This document shows positions 45,461 to 54,673 of a stretch of DNA of 64,000 nucleotides, one piece after another. The position numbers were made by a program, and so were the translations under genes. A model generated the notes under the pieces. It was not told the DNA's origin and made no database searches. It saw nothing but the letters and a program-made list of their open reading frames with translations. Each line of letters starts with the position of its first letter. The first letter of the stretch is position 1. The stretch comes from Hyphomonadaceae bacterium. GTDB lineage: Bacteria > Pseudomonadota > Alphaproteobacteria > Caulobacterales > Aquidulcibacteraceae. The DNA lies in the NCBI GenBank assembly GCA_009773395.1, contig WRPI01000005.1, positions 62,001 through 126,000 on the forward strand, in the 5' to 3' direction.

Positions 45461-46933
45461 ATGGTCATTTTGAACGACACGACTTCCAATGCCAATGTCC
45501 CCGAATTTTCAGTTTCGGAGCTTTCAAACGCAATTAAACGCTCGCTTGAACAAGGGTTTTCTCATGTTCGGGTGCGTGCTGAATGTGGGCGGGTAACCAT
45601 TGCCAAATCTGGGCATATTTATCTTGATTTGAAAGATAAGGACGCGATAATTTCGGGCATTATTTGGGCGGGTGTTGCGCGAGGCCTGCAAACCAAGCCC
45701 GAAGAAGGCTTGGAGGTTATTGCCACTGGCAAAATAACCACTTTCCCTGGCCAATCAAAATACCAAATAATAATCGAAAAATTGGAACTGGCTGGCCAAG
45801 GCGCGATACTTTTGCAATTGGAAGAGCGGCGCAAAAAATTGCTCGCCGAAGGCTTGTTCGACCCCGAGAAAAAGCAAACAATCCCATTTTTGCCGCGCAC
45901 TATTGGCGTCGTAACTTCGCCAACTGGCGCAGTGATACGCGATATTTTGCACAGGCTTTCCGATAGGTTTCCTGTCCATGTCATTGTCTGGCGGGTGTTG
46001 GTGCAAGGCGAGAAAGCCGCAAGCCAAGTCGCGCAAGCCATTGCCGGCTTTAACGCAATTGATCGCAAAGGCAGTGTTCCAAGGCCCGATTTGATAATTG
46101 TCGCGCGCGGTGGCGGCTCGATTGAAGATTTATGGGCATTTAATGAGGAAATTGTGGTTCGTGCTGCCGCCGCTTCGGATATTCCCTTAATTTCGGCAAT
46201 TGGTCACGAAACCGATACAACATTGATAGATTTCGCATCAGACCTTCGTGCGCCAACCCCAACAGGTGCAGCGGAAAAAGCGGTGCCAGTGCGCAATGAT
46301 TTATTGGCAAGCCTTGTGAGCATTAATGGCAGGCTATCAAGTGCGCTTTATCGCAAATTAGACGCGGCAAAATTGCAAAATCGAGCGATTATCGCGGCGC
46401 TTCCAAGGCCTGAAAATATTTTTGCAAATCGCCGCCAAGCCCTCGATATTATTGATTTGAAATTCTTGCCAGCACTACAAATAATTTTGCGAAATGCCCA
46501 ACACGAATTTACCAAAATTGCGGGCCGTATGCAGCCCAATATTTTTATTGGGGATTTGAATATCAAACGCAATGTTTTGCAAAATTTGGATGAGCGTCGA
46601 AAAAGCGCAATGGCTCGTGTCATAAAGGACGAAAAAACCCGAAGTTTGGCAAATCAGCAAAAACTTGGGCAAGCGTGGGGACGGGTTCAAACCGCATGGA
46701 TTTTCGGGCTGGAAAAACGCAAAAATAGCCTGAATTTGTGCGAAAAAATGCTTGGCTCGCTCGATTACAATAATGTTTTGAAACGCGGTTTTGCAATCGT
46801 GAAAAAACATGAAACCATTTTGAAGTCCAAAGCCGCGCTGGCTCAAGCCAAAAACTTCACCATAATTGTGCAAGATGGCGAAATCGATGCACAAATTGCG
46901 AACGCAAAGCCAGTTCAAGGGTCACTATTCTAA
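45461..46933 (+). CDS. xseA: Exodeoxyribonuclease VII large subunit
   Basis: Start taken at ATG 45461 (MVILNDTTSNANVPEFSVSE); a TTG at 45413 adds 16 residues. 490 aa. N-terminal OB fold (FSHVRVRAECGRVTIAKSGHIYLDLKD by segments) and catalytic XseA domain with GVVTSPTGAVIRDILHRL, IIVARGGGSIEDLWAFNEE and SAIGHETDTTLIDFASDLRAPTPTGAAE by segments. It degrades single-stranded DNA with XseB, which is not in the window. Confidence 0.92.
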   Translation: MVILNDTTSNANVPEFSVSELSNAIKRSLEQGFSHVRVRAECGRVTIAKSGHIYLDLKDKDAIISGIIWAGVARGLQTKPEEGLEVIATGKITTFPGQSKYQIIIEKLELAGQGAILLQLEERRKKLLAEGLFDPEKKQTIPFLPRTIGVVTSPTGAVIRDILHRLSDRFPVHVIVWRVLVQGEKAASQVAQAIAGFNAIDRKGSVPRPDLIIVARGGGSIEDLWAFNEEIVVRAAAASDIPLISAIGHETDTTLIDFASDLRAPTPTGAAEKAVPVRNDLLASLVSINGRLSSALYRKLDAAKLQNRAIIAALPRPENIFANRRQALDIIDLKFLPALQIILRNAQHEFTKIAGRMQPNIFIGDLNIKRNVLQNLDERRKSAMARVIKDEKTRSLANQQKLGQAWGRVQTAWIFGLEKRKNSLNLCEKMLGSLDYNNVLKRGFAIVKKHETILKSKAALAQAKNFTIIVQDGEIDAQIANAKPVQGSLF

Positions 46934-47024
46934 TATTTTTACATATCCGCCAAAATGTTTGGTTTTCTTTCATCATTGAAGTCTATAAAAGCGCTGTTTC
47001 ATAGTTAATGAATATGGTGCGGAC

Positions 47025-48116
47025 TTGCAGCAAGGATTTGGAAAAACAACTAGAGCGCCTAATGTTCAAGGTGCATCGAATTTGCCGCAGCAATTTTGCG
47101 CCAGTTCTGGTGGCAAATATGCGGTGAATACTGGAGTATTCGCCAAATATTTGTTGCCAAAACTGGTGCAAAAGGGCGCGGCAAAGCGGTGCAACTTGGA
47201 CATTGGTCGCTCTAGTCAATTAGCAGGCAAAGTGAGTGCTTTGCTGGCACTGTTCGCTTGCCTCGGCCTTAGCGCATGTGATTGGGCCAAGGCCGATCCA
47301 ATTGCCCCGAAAGCCGCCGAAGTGCCTGAAGTGTTGTTTTCACTTTTTGGCGAGTTGCAACAATCGGCAACTTTAGTTGGTAAAACTGAACCTATGGCGC
47401 ACATTGATGCTGCTGGAATAAGCACAACTGCCGATGCGAGCGGGATGTTTGTTTTTGGCCTGGATCGCGACGCGCCTGAAACCGCAATTATTAGCGTGAC
47501 CACAATTGATGGCCGTACTTTAAGCAAAACTTACCATATCGAAAAGCGCGAATATCGTGTCTCGGTGGTAAATGGCTTGCCGCCCGCCACAATTAATCCG
47601 CCGCCCGAAGCAATGGCTAAAATTCAGCGCGATTCAGCGATTAAGCAACAAGCATTTCACTCGCAAGACACTGAAATGAAAGGCTTTGCCACCCAATTTC
47701 GTTGGCCGCTAGAAAATGTGCGGGTAACTTCGCCATGGGGCGCGCAACGCAGCCTTAATGGCGCATTGCAGCGCCCGCATTATGGCATTGATTTAGGCGG
47801 AACAACTGGCACACCAATTCTCGCACCCGCTCAAGGCAAAGTTGTTTTGGCGCAATCGGGAATGCATTTTGAAGGCGCAATGGTTGGCATTGATCATGGG
47901 CAAGGCCTGATAACCAATTATTTGCATATGAGTAAAATTGATGTTGCAGTTGGGCAAATTGTGAGCGCAGGTGATAAAATTGGCGAAATTGGTGCCGAAG
48001 GCCGCGCAACTGGTCCGCATTTATGTTGGCGCATGCGCTGGCGTGGGCGGCAATTGGACCCAAGCAAAATGGTTGCGCCTTTGCAACCTGCGGGAATGAT
48101 TGGCGCTGCGCAATAA
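47025..48116 (+). CDS. M23-peptidase-like lipoprotein with degenerate active site
   Basis: The frame is open from TTG 47025; a start at GTG 47232 (VSALLALFACLGLSACDW, AGG just upstream) gives a lipoprotein signal with lipobox LSAC. The residues in between are encoded by an inverted-repeat element. C-terminal LytM domain: RPHYGIDLGGTTGTPILAPAQGKVV by segments (H252, D256 from the TTG start), with YLHM. The usual H-x-H is HLC (residues 332-334): the second His is Cys. This predicts loss of zinc binding and peptidase activity; it may act as an inactive scaffold. It is tandem with the paralog at 48118. Confidence 0.8.
   Translation: MQQGFGKTTRAPNVQGASNLPQQFCASSGGKYAVNTGVFAKYLLPKLVQKGAAKRCNLDIGRSSQLAGKVSALLALFACLGLSACDWAKADPIAPKAAEVPEVLFSLFGELQQSATLVGKTEPMAHIDAAGISTTADASGMFVFGLDRDAPETAIISVTTIDGRTLSKTYHIEKREYRVSVVNGLPPATINPPPEAMAKIQRDSAIKQQAFHSQDTEMKGFATQFRWPLENVRVTSPWGAQRSLNGALQRPHYGIDLGGTTGTPILAPAQGKVVLAQSGMHFEGAMVGIDHGQGLITNYLHMSKIDVAVGQIVSAGDKIGEIGAEGRATGPHLCWRMRWRGRQLDPSKMVAPLQPAGMIGAAQ
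47049..47216. repeat. 168-bp near-perfect inverted repeat element
   Basis: Left arm starts ACTAGAGCGCCTAATGTTCA, right arm ends with its near complement ...ACATTGGTCGCTCTAGT, with a perfect centre GAATACT-GG-AGTATTC (47126-47141). Arms of about 83 bases match in roughly four of five positions by eye, with small indels. The element fills the start of the M23 reading frame. It looks like a small non-autonomous mobile element; no coding capacity of its own is seen. Confidence 0.8.
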
Positions 48117-48117
48117 A

Positions 48118-49014
48118 ATGCGAAACATGTGGCCGCCAATTTCCAAAAATTTCCATGGAAATCCGCACCACCTAACCGCCTTTGCACTTACACTCCTAAT
48201 TGTTGGCTGCGATGTAAAAGCCCAAAATGCTATTCCGTTGCCTGAACTAACGCTCGAGCTTCGCGGCAATATGCGCCAATCGGGCGCGATTATTGGTAAG
48301 ACTTTGCCGTTTGCCAATATTGCTTTTGATGGCGAGAATTTTAACGCCGATAAAGATGGCAATTTTGTTTTGGGTTTTGATAGGGACGCGGGCGCAACTG
48401 CGAACTTGACCATCACCGCGCCCGATGGCCGCAAATTGGAACGAACATTCGATGTCGCCCGACGCAGCTATCGGGTAACAAATGTGAACGGCGTGCCTGC
48501 TGCCACCGTAAACCCACCACAATCCATGCGCGCGCGTATTGCCGCCGAAAGCGCCAGAAAGCAAACCGCTTGGAGTTCTCTGGACGAAAATTCGCGCGGT
48601 TTTGCCCAGAATTTTCGCTGGCCGCTTAATGTTGTGCGTGTAACTTCGAGTTGGGGCGCGGTGAGGCGAATTAATGGGACTTTGACGCGCCCACATTATG
48701 GCGTCGATTTGGGGGCAAGAACTGGCACGCCAGTTTATGCTCCAGCTTCGGGCAAAATTGTCATTGCCGAGCGCAATTTTTTCTATGAAGGCGGGCTTGT
48801 TGGTATTGACCACGGACAAGGGCTTATCACGCTTGTTATGCATTTGAGCCGCGTAAACGTTGTTGCGGGACGGACGGTCGAACAAGGCGAAAAAATTGGC
48901 GAAGTTGGCGCGACAGGCCGTTCAACGGGCCCGCATTTGCATTGGGGAATGCGTTGGCGCGGACGACAATTGGACCCCTCTTTGATGGTTAGGCCGCTTG
49001 CAAAGATTGAGTAA
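48118..49014 (+). CDS. M23-family (LytM) metallopeptidase lipoprotein
   Basis: Start ATG 48118, one base after the preceding stop; TTG 48100 is possible. 298 aa. N-terminal signal with Cys in LLIVGCDVKA. C-terminal LytM domain with RPHYGVDLGARTGTPVYAP, MHLSRV and TGPHLHWGMRW, so the Zn-binding HxxxD and HxH are intact. Probably a peptidoglycan endopeptidase or amidase activator in the envelope. It is a paralog of the preceding gene (similar N-terminal beta domain and the VNGVPAATVNPP motif). Confidence 0.88.
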   Translation: MRNMWPPISKNFHGNPHHLTAFALTLLIVGCDVKAQNAIPLPELTLELRGNMRQSGAIIGKTLPFANIAFDGENFNADKDGNFVLGFDRDAGATANLTITAPDGRKLERTFDVARRSYRVTNVNGVPAATVNPPQSMRARIAAESARKQTAWSSLDENSRGFAQNFRWPLNVVRVTSSWGAVRRINGTLTRPHYGVDLGARTGTPVYAPASGKIVIAERNFFYEGGLVGIDHGQGLITLVMHLSRVNVVAGRTVEQGEKIGEVGATGRSTGPHLHWGMRWRGRQLDPSLMVRPLAKIE

Positions 49015-49083
49015 GGCTATTTTGTCTCATTGTGAAAATGCAGGGCATTGGCTATATTGCGTGCTCGAAACATCGGAGTTTTC

Positions 49084-49593
49084 ATGAAAAAATCAACTAA
49101 ATCCATATTCGCCGCATTAATGGTAATTGGCACACTTGCCGCTTGCAATCAAAAACCAAATTCAACAATAAACGCCGCCACCCAAGCGACCAATGAAATA
49201 GTTGATACAAGTGAAAGCGAAGTCGAATTGGGCGATTTGAGCATTGCAAATCCGCGAGCGCGCGCTCTTTTGGGCGGGCAAACCACCACTGCGGCGTTTA
49301 TGGATATTGAAAATGAAGGCGCAGCCGACAAGCTAATTAGCGCTTCGTCCGAAGGCTTGACAGCGGAACTTCACAGCCACGCAATGGTCGATGGTATGAT
49401 GCAAATGCGCCAAGTTGCGGCAATTGAAGTCCCCGCAAATGGCGTGGCTGAATTAAAACCCGGTAGTTTCCACATCATGCTCTTTAATGCGCCAGCTACT
49501 ATGGTGGCAGGTTCAAACTTCAAACTAAAATTGAAATTTGAAAAAGCTGGCGAAGTGGAAATTGACGTGCCGGTGTTGCAGGATGTTGGTTAG
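49084..49593 (+). CDS. PCu(A)C-like copper chaperone lipoprotein
   Basis: Start ATG 49084 (MKKSTKSIFAALMVIG) with GGAG upstream; ATG 49048 adds 12 residues. 169 aa. Lipobox TLAAC. Periplasmic domain with the PCu(A)C H/M pattern: ANPRARALLGGQTTTAAFMDI, ELHSHAMVDGMMQMR, and PGSFHIMLF. It probably delivers Cu(I) to cytochrome oxidase. It is convergent with the RloB-like gene; the stop codons overlap by four bases. Confidence 0.85.
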   Translation: MKKSTKSIFAALMVIGTLAACNQKPNSTINAATQATNEIVDTSESEVELGDLSIANPRARALLGGQTTTAAFMDIENEGAADKLISASSEGLTAELHSHAMVDGMMQMRQVAAIEVPANGVAELKPGSFHIMLFNAPATMVAGSNFKLKLKFEKAGEVEIDVPVLQDVG

Positions 49594-50156
49594 TCAGGAT
49601 TACCGTCAGGCATTAAACCAATGTATGTAAGTAGTTTTTTTAATTCAGAATCATATGCAGCCGCGCGAAATAAATCATCGCCGCAAAATTGTGCGCTTAG
49701 TTGATAGGCATTTGCGGGCTTCTTATAATTTGACCAAAGTTTTTTTAACTTTGAATCTGCTGCTTTGGAGTTCGCGAACTTTTTTTGCTCGTATCCCGCA
49801 AACAATTGGCAGAGTAGTGCTTCATGGTTGGGGCGCTGAAAACAAACTTCAAAATTTGCTTTCGATGCTCTTTCCTTGAGGTCTTGGCAAGACCAGCCAT
49901 TCGCAAAATTACCGACATCAGCATCGACCAACAATATACACTTCTTAGCTTTGCTCCTGTTTTTCTTGTCTCGCTCTTTGACGGCTTTATCAAGCATATA
50001 ATCGTATGATTTGCCGCCTAACACTGCCGCGTCAAGATGAACAGCGAGTTGTAAATTATTGCAAACCATTTGCACCCAACTTATAAACGACTGCTCGCTC
50101 TCGCCTTCAACGGCTAGGAAAAACCTCGTTTTAGTTTTTATTATCATCGAAGACAT
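49590..50156 (-). CDS. RloB/TOPRIM-like nuclease (second gene of an ATPase-nuclease pair)
   Basis: 188 aa. RloB-type motifs: FFLAVEGESEQSFI (E17, E19/E21), ILLVDADVGNF (D78, D80), and a C-terminal RPNHEALLCQLF. These acidic sets fit a TOPRIM-like nuclease fold. The start overlaps the end of the ATPase gene by one base (TAATG), so the two are translationally coupled. ATPase + RloB pairs are known as antiphage or abortive-infection systems (for example the AbiL pair); activity here is inference. The composition is more AT-rich than the flanks, suggesting horizontal gain. Confidence 0.8.
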   Translation of the reverse strand: MSSMIIKTKTRFFLAVEGESEQSFISWVQMVCNNLQLAVHLDAAVLGGKSYDYMLDKAVKERDKKNRSKAKKCILLVDADVGNFANGWSCQDLKERASKANFEVCFQRPNHEALLCQLFAGYEQKKFANSKAADSKLKKLWSNYKKPANAYQLSAQFCGDDLFRAAAYDSELKKLLTYIGLMPDGNPD

Positions 50157-51370
50157 TATCCAATTTGCGGTATTGCGCCCAATTCCCCCGAAAGATATTT
50201 CTTGGTCAGGCTTGGTTCACGTCTTAAGCCTCCTATATCCTTGGCGCCATAAATTTGCGTCGCTTTCCCCATCGGCTTTTCGGTAAAAAAGACTTGTTCC
50301 TTTTCCAATTCATCAAGCAATGAAGCATTGTGCGCGCTAAATAGCAGTTGCGCCTTATGTGGATTTCGAACTGGGTCGTAGAACCAATATAGCAACTCCG
50401 GGATTAGCAATGGGTGTAGGTCAGTATCGAGTTCGTCCAACAGCAAGATTCCACCATTGCCTAGAGTTGATAAAATCATTGGAAATAAGTCGATAAAACG
50501 TTGAGTGCCAAGAGATTCTTCATGCAATAATATATTGTAATCGAGACCTATGTGCTTCGAAAAAGCGACCAAATGGCCATTCTCATTATTTGCGACAAAG
50601 AAGTTTTCCAATCCTAAATCAAACCTTTGCAATTCCTTATTCAACTGCGTTAAGAGGAGTGGATTTTCAATATAGGTACGAAGATTTGTTTCTCGCTCAA
50701 CTACAAATTTTGATGTCCCAAAGATATTGCTGAAGATACTACGGATTTGATCCATTAAGGAAATTGAATATTTATGTCCGAATATAGATAGTCGTCCTAT
50801 TGTGCTGGTTTCTTTCAAAATAGTTTCAAGTCGTTGGTCTTTATTTGAAATACTGAAATCGCTCGAAAATGTGAACTGTTGACCCAACCTCGAAAACAAC
50901 TTCTTGAACCCACTATTAGGTGCATATGATAATTCTTCAAATACGATTGACTTATTATCGAACCGATTAGCATCGTGGCCGATATGAAGCTCATAACGGA
51001 ATACGGTGTCTAGAATTTCTTCGGACTTTTGGTCGCGCTCATACGACGCGTCCAATTCAATAATAATTTTTGTCGGCTTACCTAGCCATTCCTTGTGCCT
51101 GTATGCCTGAAATAAGTTGGTCAAATTTGGCAAAGTCGGTTGAGACGAAAGTAAATTCAATTTCACTAAAGAATCCATAGCTCGCAAGACAGTTGACTTT
51201 CCCGAAGCATTCGCGCCGTAAAACCCAGCAACAAGTGGAAGTCTGATTGTATTATCACCTCGAGATGCAATGAAATTTTCTACGTGTGGCGCATTTCGAG
51301 GGACACGAAAATTAATTACTTGCTTCTCCGCAATTGAGAAGAAGTTTTCGATTGAAATGCTATGTATCAT
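50156..51370 (-). CDS. AAA/ABC-type ATPase (RloA-like), partner of RloB
   Basis: 404 aa. Walker A GANASGKST (residues 52-60), signature-like LGTQRFIDL (about 293), Walker B GGILLLDELD (306-315), and an H-loop in FSAHN (about 344). Start MIHSISIENFFSIAEK is the usual beginning of SMC/OLD-like ATPases of defence systems. Its stop overlaps the RloB start, so the pair acts together. Upstream (51371-51461) lies a TTGACT box but no clear -10. Probably senses infection and activates the nuclease partner; this is inference from known pairs. Confidence 0.82.
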   Translation of the reverse strand: MIHSISIENFFSIAEKQVINFRVPRNAPHVENFIASRGDNTIRLPLVAGFYGANASGKSTVLRAMDSLVKLNLLSSQPTLPNLTNLFQAYRHKEWLGKPTKIIIELDASYERDQKSEEILDTVFRYELHIGHDANRFDNKSIVFEELSYAPNSGFKKLFSRLGQQFTFSSDFSISNKDQRLETILKETSTIGRLSIFGHKYSISLMDQIRSIFSNIFGTSKFVVERETNLRTYIENPLLLTQLNKELQRFDLGLENFFVANNENGHLVAFSKHIGLDYNILLHEESLGTQRFIDLFPMILSTLGNGGILLLDELDTDLHPLLIPELLYWFYDPVRNPHKAQLLFSAHNASLLDELEKEQVFFTEKPMGKATQIYGAKDIGGLRREPSLTKKYLSGELGAIPQIG

Positions 51371-51461
51371 ATGTTTAGTTCGCCGAAAAAATGTTGAAAT
51401 CTAAGTTGAATATAGCCATAAACAGCTAAAAAACAACTAAGTCAACAAAAATACTGCAAAC

Positions 51462-52379
51462 TCACATCACCCCTGCATCAATCCAAGCCTGTTTGGGCCA
51501 GCGTTTATGGACCCAGAACCATTGCTCGGGGGCTTCGCGGATTTTGTTTTCGATGAATTGATTTATCGCATTGACGCCAGTTTGAACAATATCTTCCAAT
51601 GGTTTTTCAAAATCCAATAACATTGGCTCTTGCACATCAACTTCAAAATGCGCGCCGCCTGTCCTTCTAACCGTCATGGTCTGGATTGGCACTTTGAAGC
51701 GGTGAGCAAGGCGAATAGCGGCATCATTGGTCATGCATTCGTGGCCAAAAAACGGTGCCATAATGCCAGTATTGTATTTTTGATCGTTCATTAAAGCAAT
51801 TGAGCCGCCACGCGCCAAAATTCGCATAAGCCGCATGCCACCTTCACGGCCCTTGGGGGCGAATAATTTCACGCCATAGGCCGCGCGTGCTTCGACAATG
51901 GTTTTGTCAATTTTGGCATTGTTCATTTCGCGATATGTGACTTGGCAATCTATGCCGCGCTGGACGATGACTGCGGGCATCACTTCCCAATTGGCGAAAT
52001 GGCCACTTGCGAACACCGCGCCTTTGCCCGCTTCCAAATATCTATCGAGTATTTCAAGGCCATTTATTTTGACGCGCGTATTATCGGTAAAATAGCCAAA
52101 ATTGCCAAGATGCGGTAATTCGCCGCCCAAACGCCCCAAATTATCCCACATCGCGTCCAAAATTTCGGCCTCTTCGGCGCGGGCTATATTTGGAAACGCT
52201 AGGCGGATATTTCGGGCTGCAGTCTTATTGGCGCTAGATATTGGCCCCAATTTGCGCATCAATGCCGAACCATCATTGCTCGCTTTGTCGATGTCCTTGC
52301 GGCTGAAATTATTCCAATAAGCATGGAAAGCAAAACTCTCTATGTTTTCGATTAGTGATTGAATAAATTTGTTTGTCAT
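51462..52379 (-). CDS. Lipid A acyltransferase (LpxL/HtrB family)
   Basis: 305 aa, inner-membrane-associated. The HX4D/E catalytic motif is FASGHFANWEVMPAVI (H and E), with later MNDQKYN..GIMAPFFGHECMT and WFWVHKRWPKQ. It transfers a secondary acyl chain to Kdo-lipid A precursors. It lies directly after lpxK (start 1 bp past the lpxK stop) in a waaA-lpxK-lpxL-like order, which strongly supports a role in lipid A synthesis; exact chain and position are unknown. Confidence 0.9.
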   Translation of the reverse strand: MTNKFIQSLIENIESFAFHAYWNNFSRKDIDKASNDGSALMRKLGPISSANKTAARNIRLAFPNIARAEEAEILDAMWDNLGRLGGELPHLGNFGYFTDNTRVKINGLEILDRYLEAGKGAVFASGHFANWEVMPAVIVQRGIDCQVTYREMNNAKIDKTIVEARAAYGVKLFAPKGREGGMRLMRILARGGSIALMNDQKYNTGIMAPFFGHECMTNDAAIRLAHRFKVPIQTMTVRRTGGAHFEVDVQEPMLLDFEKPLEDIVQTGVNAINQFIENKIREAPEQWFWVHKRWPKQAWIDAGVM

Positions 52380-53375
52380 TTATCCAACCTCAGCATTTTT
52401 GGCGACCAGCAACTCAATAATATCGCCCAAATCGTTGGGGTTTTCAAACATAATTTCGATTTTTACTACTTCAATTCCAGTTTTTTGTGATTGATTAAGC
52501 CGTGAAATATCTTTTTCGGTTGTGATTAATTTTGCGCCTTCGCTTGCCGCGCGCGAGCGCAATTCGGCGATTTCGCTTTCACTAAAATCATGGTGATCGG
52601 GGAAGGGGATTAAATCCACCAAATCGACACTCAAATCGCGCAATGTGCCTTCAAATTTTTCGGGCCGACCAATACCGCAAAATGCCAAATACTTGCCTTC
52701 ATATTGGTGCTCTTGCGCAATTATATTTGCAAAATAAACTTTGTCGGCAAAACCCGAAAGTTCGGTTTGTGCGTCCGATTTGTCGCCAATCCAAACCACA
52801 ATATCGGCGCGTTTAAGGCCAGTTTCTGGCTGTTCGCGCAATGGGCCAGATGGGCAAATCATGCCATTGCCAAAGCCAACCTCGCCATCAACCACGACAA
52901 TTGATAAGTCTTTGGCAAGGCTTGGGTTTTGATGGCCATCATCAAGAATAATCGCCTTTGCTCCATTGGCCACCGCCAATTGCGCGGCTTCGGCGCGGCT
53001 TTTGCCGATATAAACATCGCCAGATTGCGCCAACATCAAAGGTTCATCACCAACATCGCCGGCGCTATGGCTTGCAATGTCAACTTTTACTGGCCCTTGC
53101 AATTTGCCTTTATATCCGCGCGAAACAATTGCGACTTTGCCATATTTTTCGGCCAATTTTCGCCGCAATGATTGCGCCAAAGGGGTCTTGCCAGTGCCGC
53201 CGAGTGTCAAATTGCCGATTGAAATTACAGGAATTGCAAGGCGCAATGGTTTGGCAGTTTTTATTCGGTTTTGGGTGAAATAGTCATAAAGCACAGAAAG
53301 CGGCCATAATATTGTGCGCAAAGCAAAAGCGGCATCACGGCCATGTTTAATATTCCAGAAAGCGGGCGCGCGCAT
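52380..53375 (-). CDS. lpxK: Tetraacyldisaccharide 4'-kinase
   Basis: 331 aa. Begins with the membrane-near WNIKHGRDAAFALRTILWP, followed by the Walker A region ISIGNLTLGGTGKTPLAQSL and AIILDDGHQNPSL; later FPDHHDFSESEI and LITTEKDISR. It phosphorylates the lipid A disaccharide at the 4' position. Stop of waaA and start of lpxK overlap (TAATG), and the LpxL-like gene follows immediately, so these genes form one operon. Confidence 0.95.
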   Translation of the reverse strand: MRAPAFWNIKHGRDAAFALRTILWPLSVLYDYFTQNRIKTAKPLRLAIPVISIGNLTLGGTGKTPLAQSLRRKLAEKYGKVAIVSRGYKGKLQGPVKVDIASHSAGDVGDEPLMLAQSGDVYIGKSRAEAAQLAVANGAKAIILDDGHQNPSLAKDLSIVVVDGEVGFGNGMICPSGPLREQPETGLKRADIVVWIGDKSDAQTELSGFADKVYFANIIAQEHQYEGKYLAFCGIGRPEKFEGTLRDLSVDLVDLIPFPDHHDFSESEIAELRSRAASEGAKLITTEKDISRLNQSQKTGIEVVKIEIMFENPNDLGDIIELLVAKNAEVG

Positions 53376-54673
53376 TAGGCCGCTCCGCCAATAAGTGGCA
53401 AAAGTGCGGAAGCGATCTTGCCCAATGATTTATTGCCCGATTTCGCAAATTTATCTGCCGCCTTTGTGAGTTGCTTGCATTTTATTTGATTTGATAGCAA
53501 GCCTGCCACTTCTATGGCAATTGCCTGCGGCGTGGTTTCGAAAGCTTCATTTAATATGATTGCAGCTTTCAATGCCGCCATTTCATCATAAATATTCTGA
53601 AAATTATGGACAAAATGGCCGCTTATTATGGCGCTTCCCAATTGCGCAGGTTCAATCGGGTTGTGGCCGCCAATATTTGGCAATAATGAGCCTGCCATCA
53701 GTGATACTGGCGCAAGTTTGAACGCATTGCCAAGTTCGCCAATTGTGTCCCAAAGGAAGACTTCGGTGGTTTTATCGGGCAATTGACCGAGGCTGCGCCT
53801 CATTACGAATTTTGGACATAATTTGAAAACTTCATCGGCACGAATTGGGTGGCGTGGGGCAATTATTAACAGCGCATTGGGGATTGTTTCCAATAGTAAT
53901 TTATGCGCTGCAATAATGATTTCTTCTTCGCCTAGATGCGTAGAAGCAGCAAGCCAAATTGGGCGGTTTGCAATTGTATGCGCTATTATTTTGACCTCAG
54001 AAGAGTCAAAAAGTGGCGCTGGTGCCGCCAATTTCAAATTGCCAGTTTCAACAATGTTTCGCGCACCCAATGCTTCAAGCGCCGTTTTGGTTTTGGCATC
54101 GGCAGGGTGTACATAATCAAAACTGCCAAATAATTGGCTCGCGGTATGAGGGAATTTTAGCCAGTTCGCGGTGGTTTTTGCGGTCATTCTGGCATTAACC
54201 AATGCCATAGGAATGCCGCGTGATTTCGTCAATCTAATGAGGTTGGGCCAAATTTCGCCTTCAAGAAAAATCGCAATATCGGGCGCGAAATGACGCAAAA
54301 AACCCTTGACTGCCGACGCTGTGTCTATCGGAACATATTGGTGAATGTCGCCATTGATAAGCGCTTTTGTGATAATTTGCGCTGAAGTTATTGTAGTCGA
54401 AGTGAACAAAAACCGCAAATCGGGGCGCAATTTGCGAAGCTCTCGGGCTAGGCTTAGGCCGACCATGCTTTCGCCAACGCTGGTGCCATGTAGCCAAACC
54501 AAAGTGCCGTTTGGGCGTGGCGCGATTGGTCGCCCTAATCGCTCTTTCGTTCGCGCGTGGTCTTCCTTGCCTGCATTTGCCCGTAGCCACAGCACAAATG
54601 GCGCAAAAGGAGCGAATAACCACATGATAATGCGATAAATAATGATCAAAAAGCTCCGATGTGGGTGTGTCAC
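53375..54673 (-). CDS. waaA: Kdo transferase (3-deoxy-D-manno-octulosonic acid transferase)
   Basis: 432 aa. Start GTG 54673 overlaps the stop of the upstream acyltransferase gene (GTGA). N-terminal membrane segment, then LVWLHGTSVGESMVGLSLA and a GT-B fold with LEGEIWPNLI, ASTHLGEEEIIIAAH, IIAPRHPIRADEV and MAGSLLPNIGGHNPIEPAQLG. It adds Kdo to lipid IVA. The gene lies before lpxK. Confidence 0.95.
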   Translation of the reverse strand: MTHPHRSFLIIIYRIIMWLFAPFAPFVLWLRANAGKEDHARTKERLGRPIAPRPNGTLVWLHGTSVGESMVGLSLARELRKLRPDLRFLFTSTTITSAQIITKALINGDIHQYVPIDTASAVKGFLRHFAPDIAIFLEGEIWPNLIRLTKSRGIPMALVNARMTAKTTANWLKFPHTASQLFGSFDYVHPADAKTKTALEALGARNIVETGNLKLAAPAPLFDSSEVKIIAHTIANRPIWLAASTHLGEEEIIIAAHKLLLETIPNALLIIAPRHPIRADEVFKLCPKFVMRRSLGQLPDKTTEVFLWDTIGELGNAFKLAPVSLMAGSLLPNIGGHNPIEPAQLGSAIISGHFVHNFQNIYDEMAALKAAIILNEAFETTPQAIAIEVAGLLSNQIKCKQLTKAADKFAKSGNKSLGKIASALLPLIGGAA

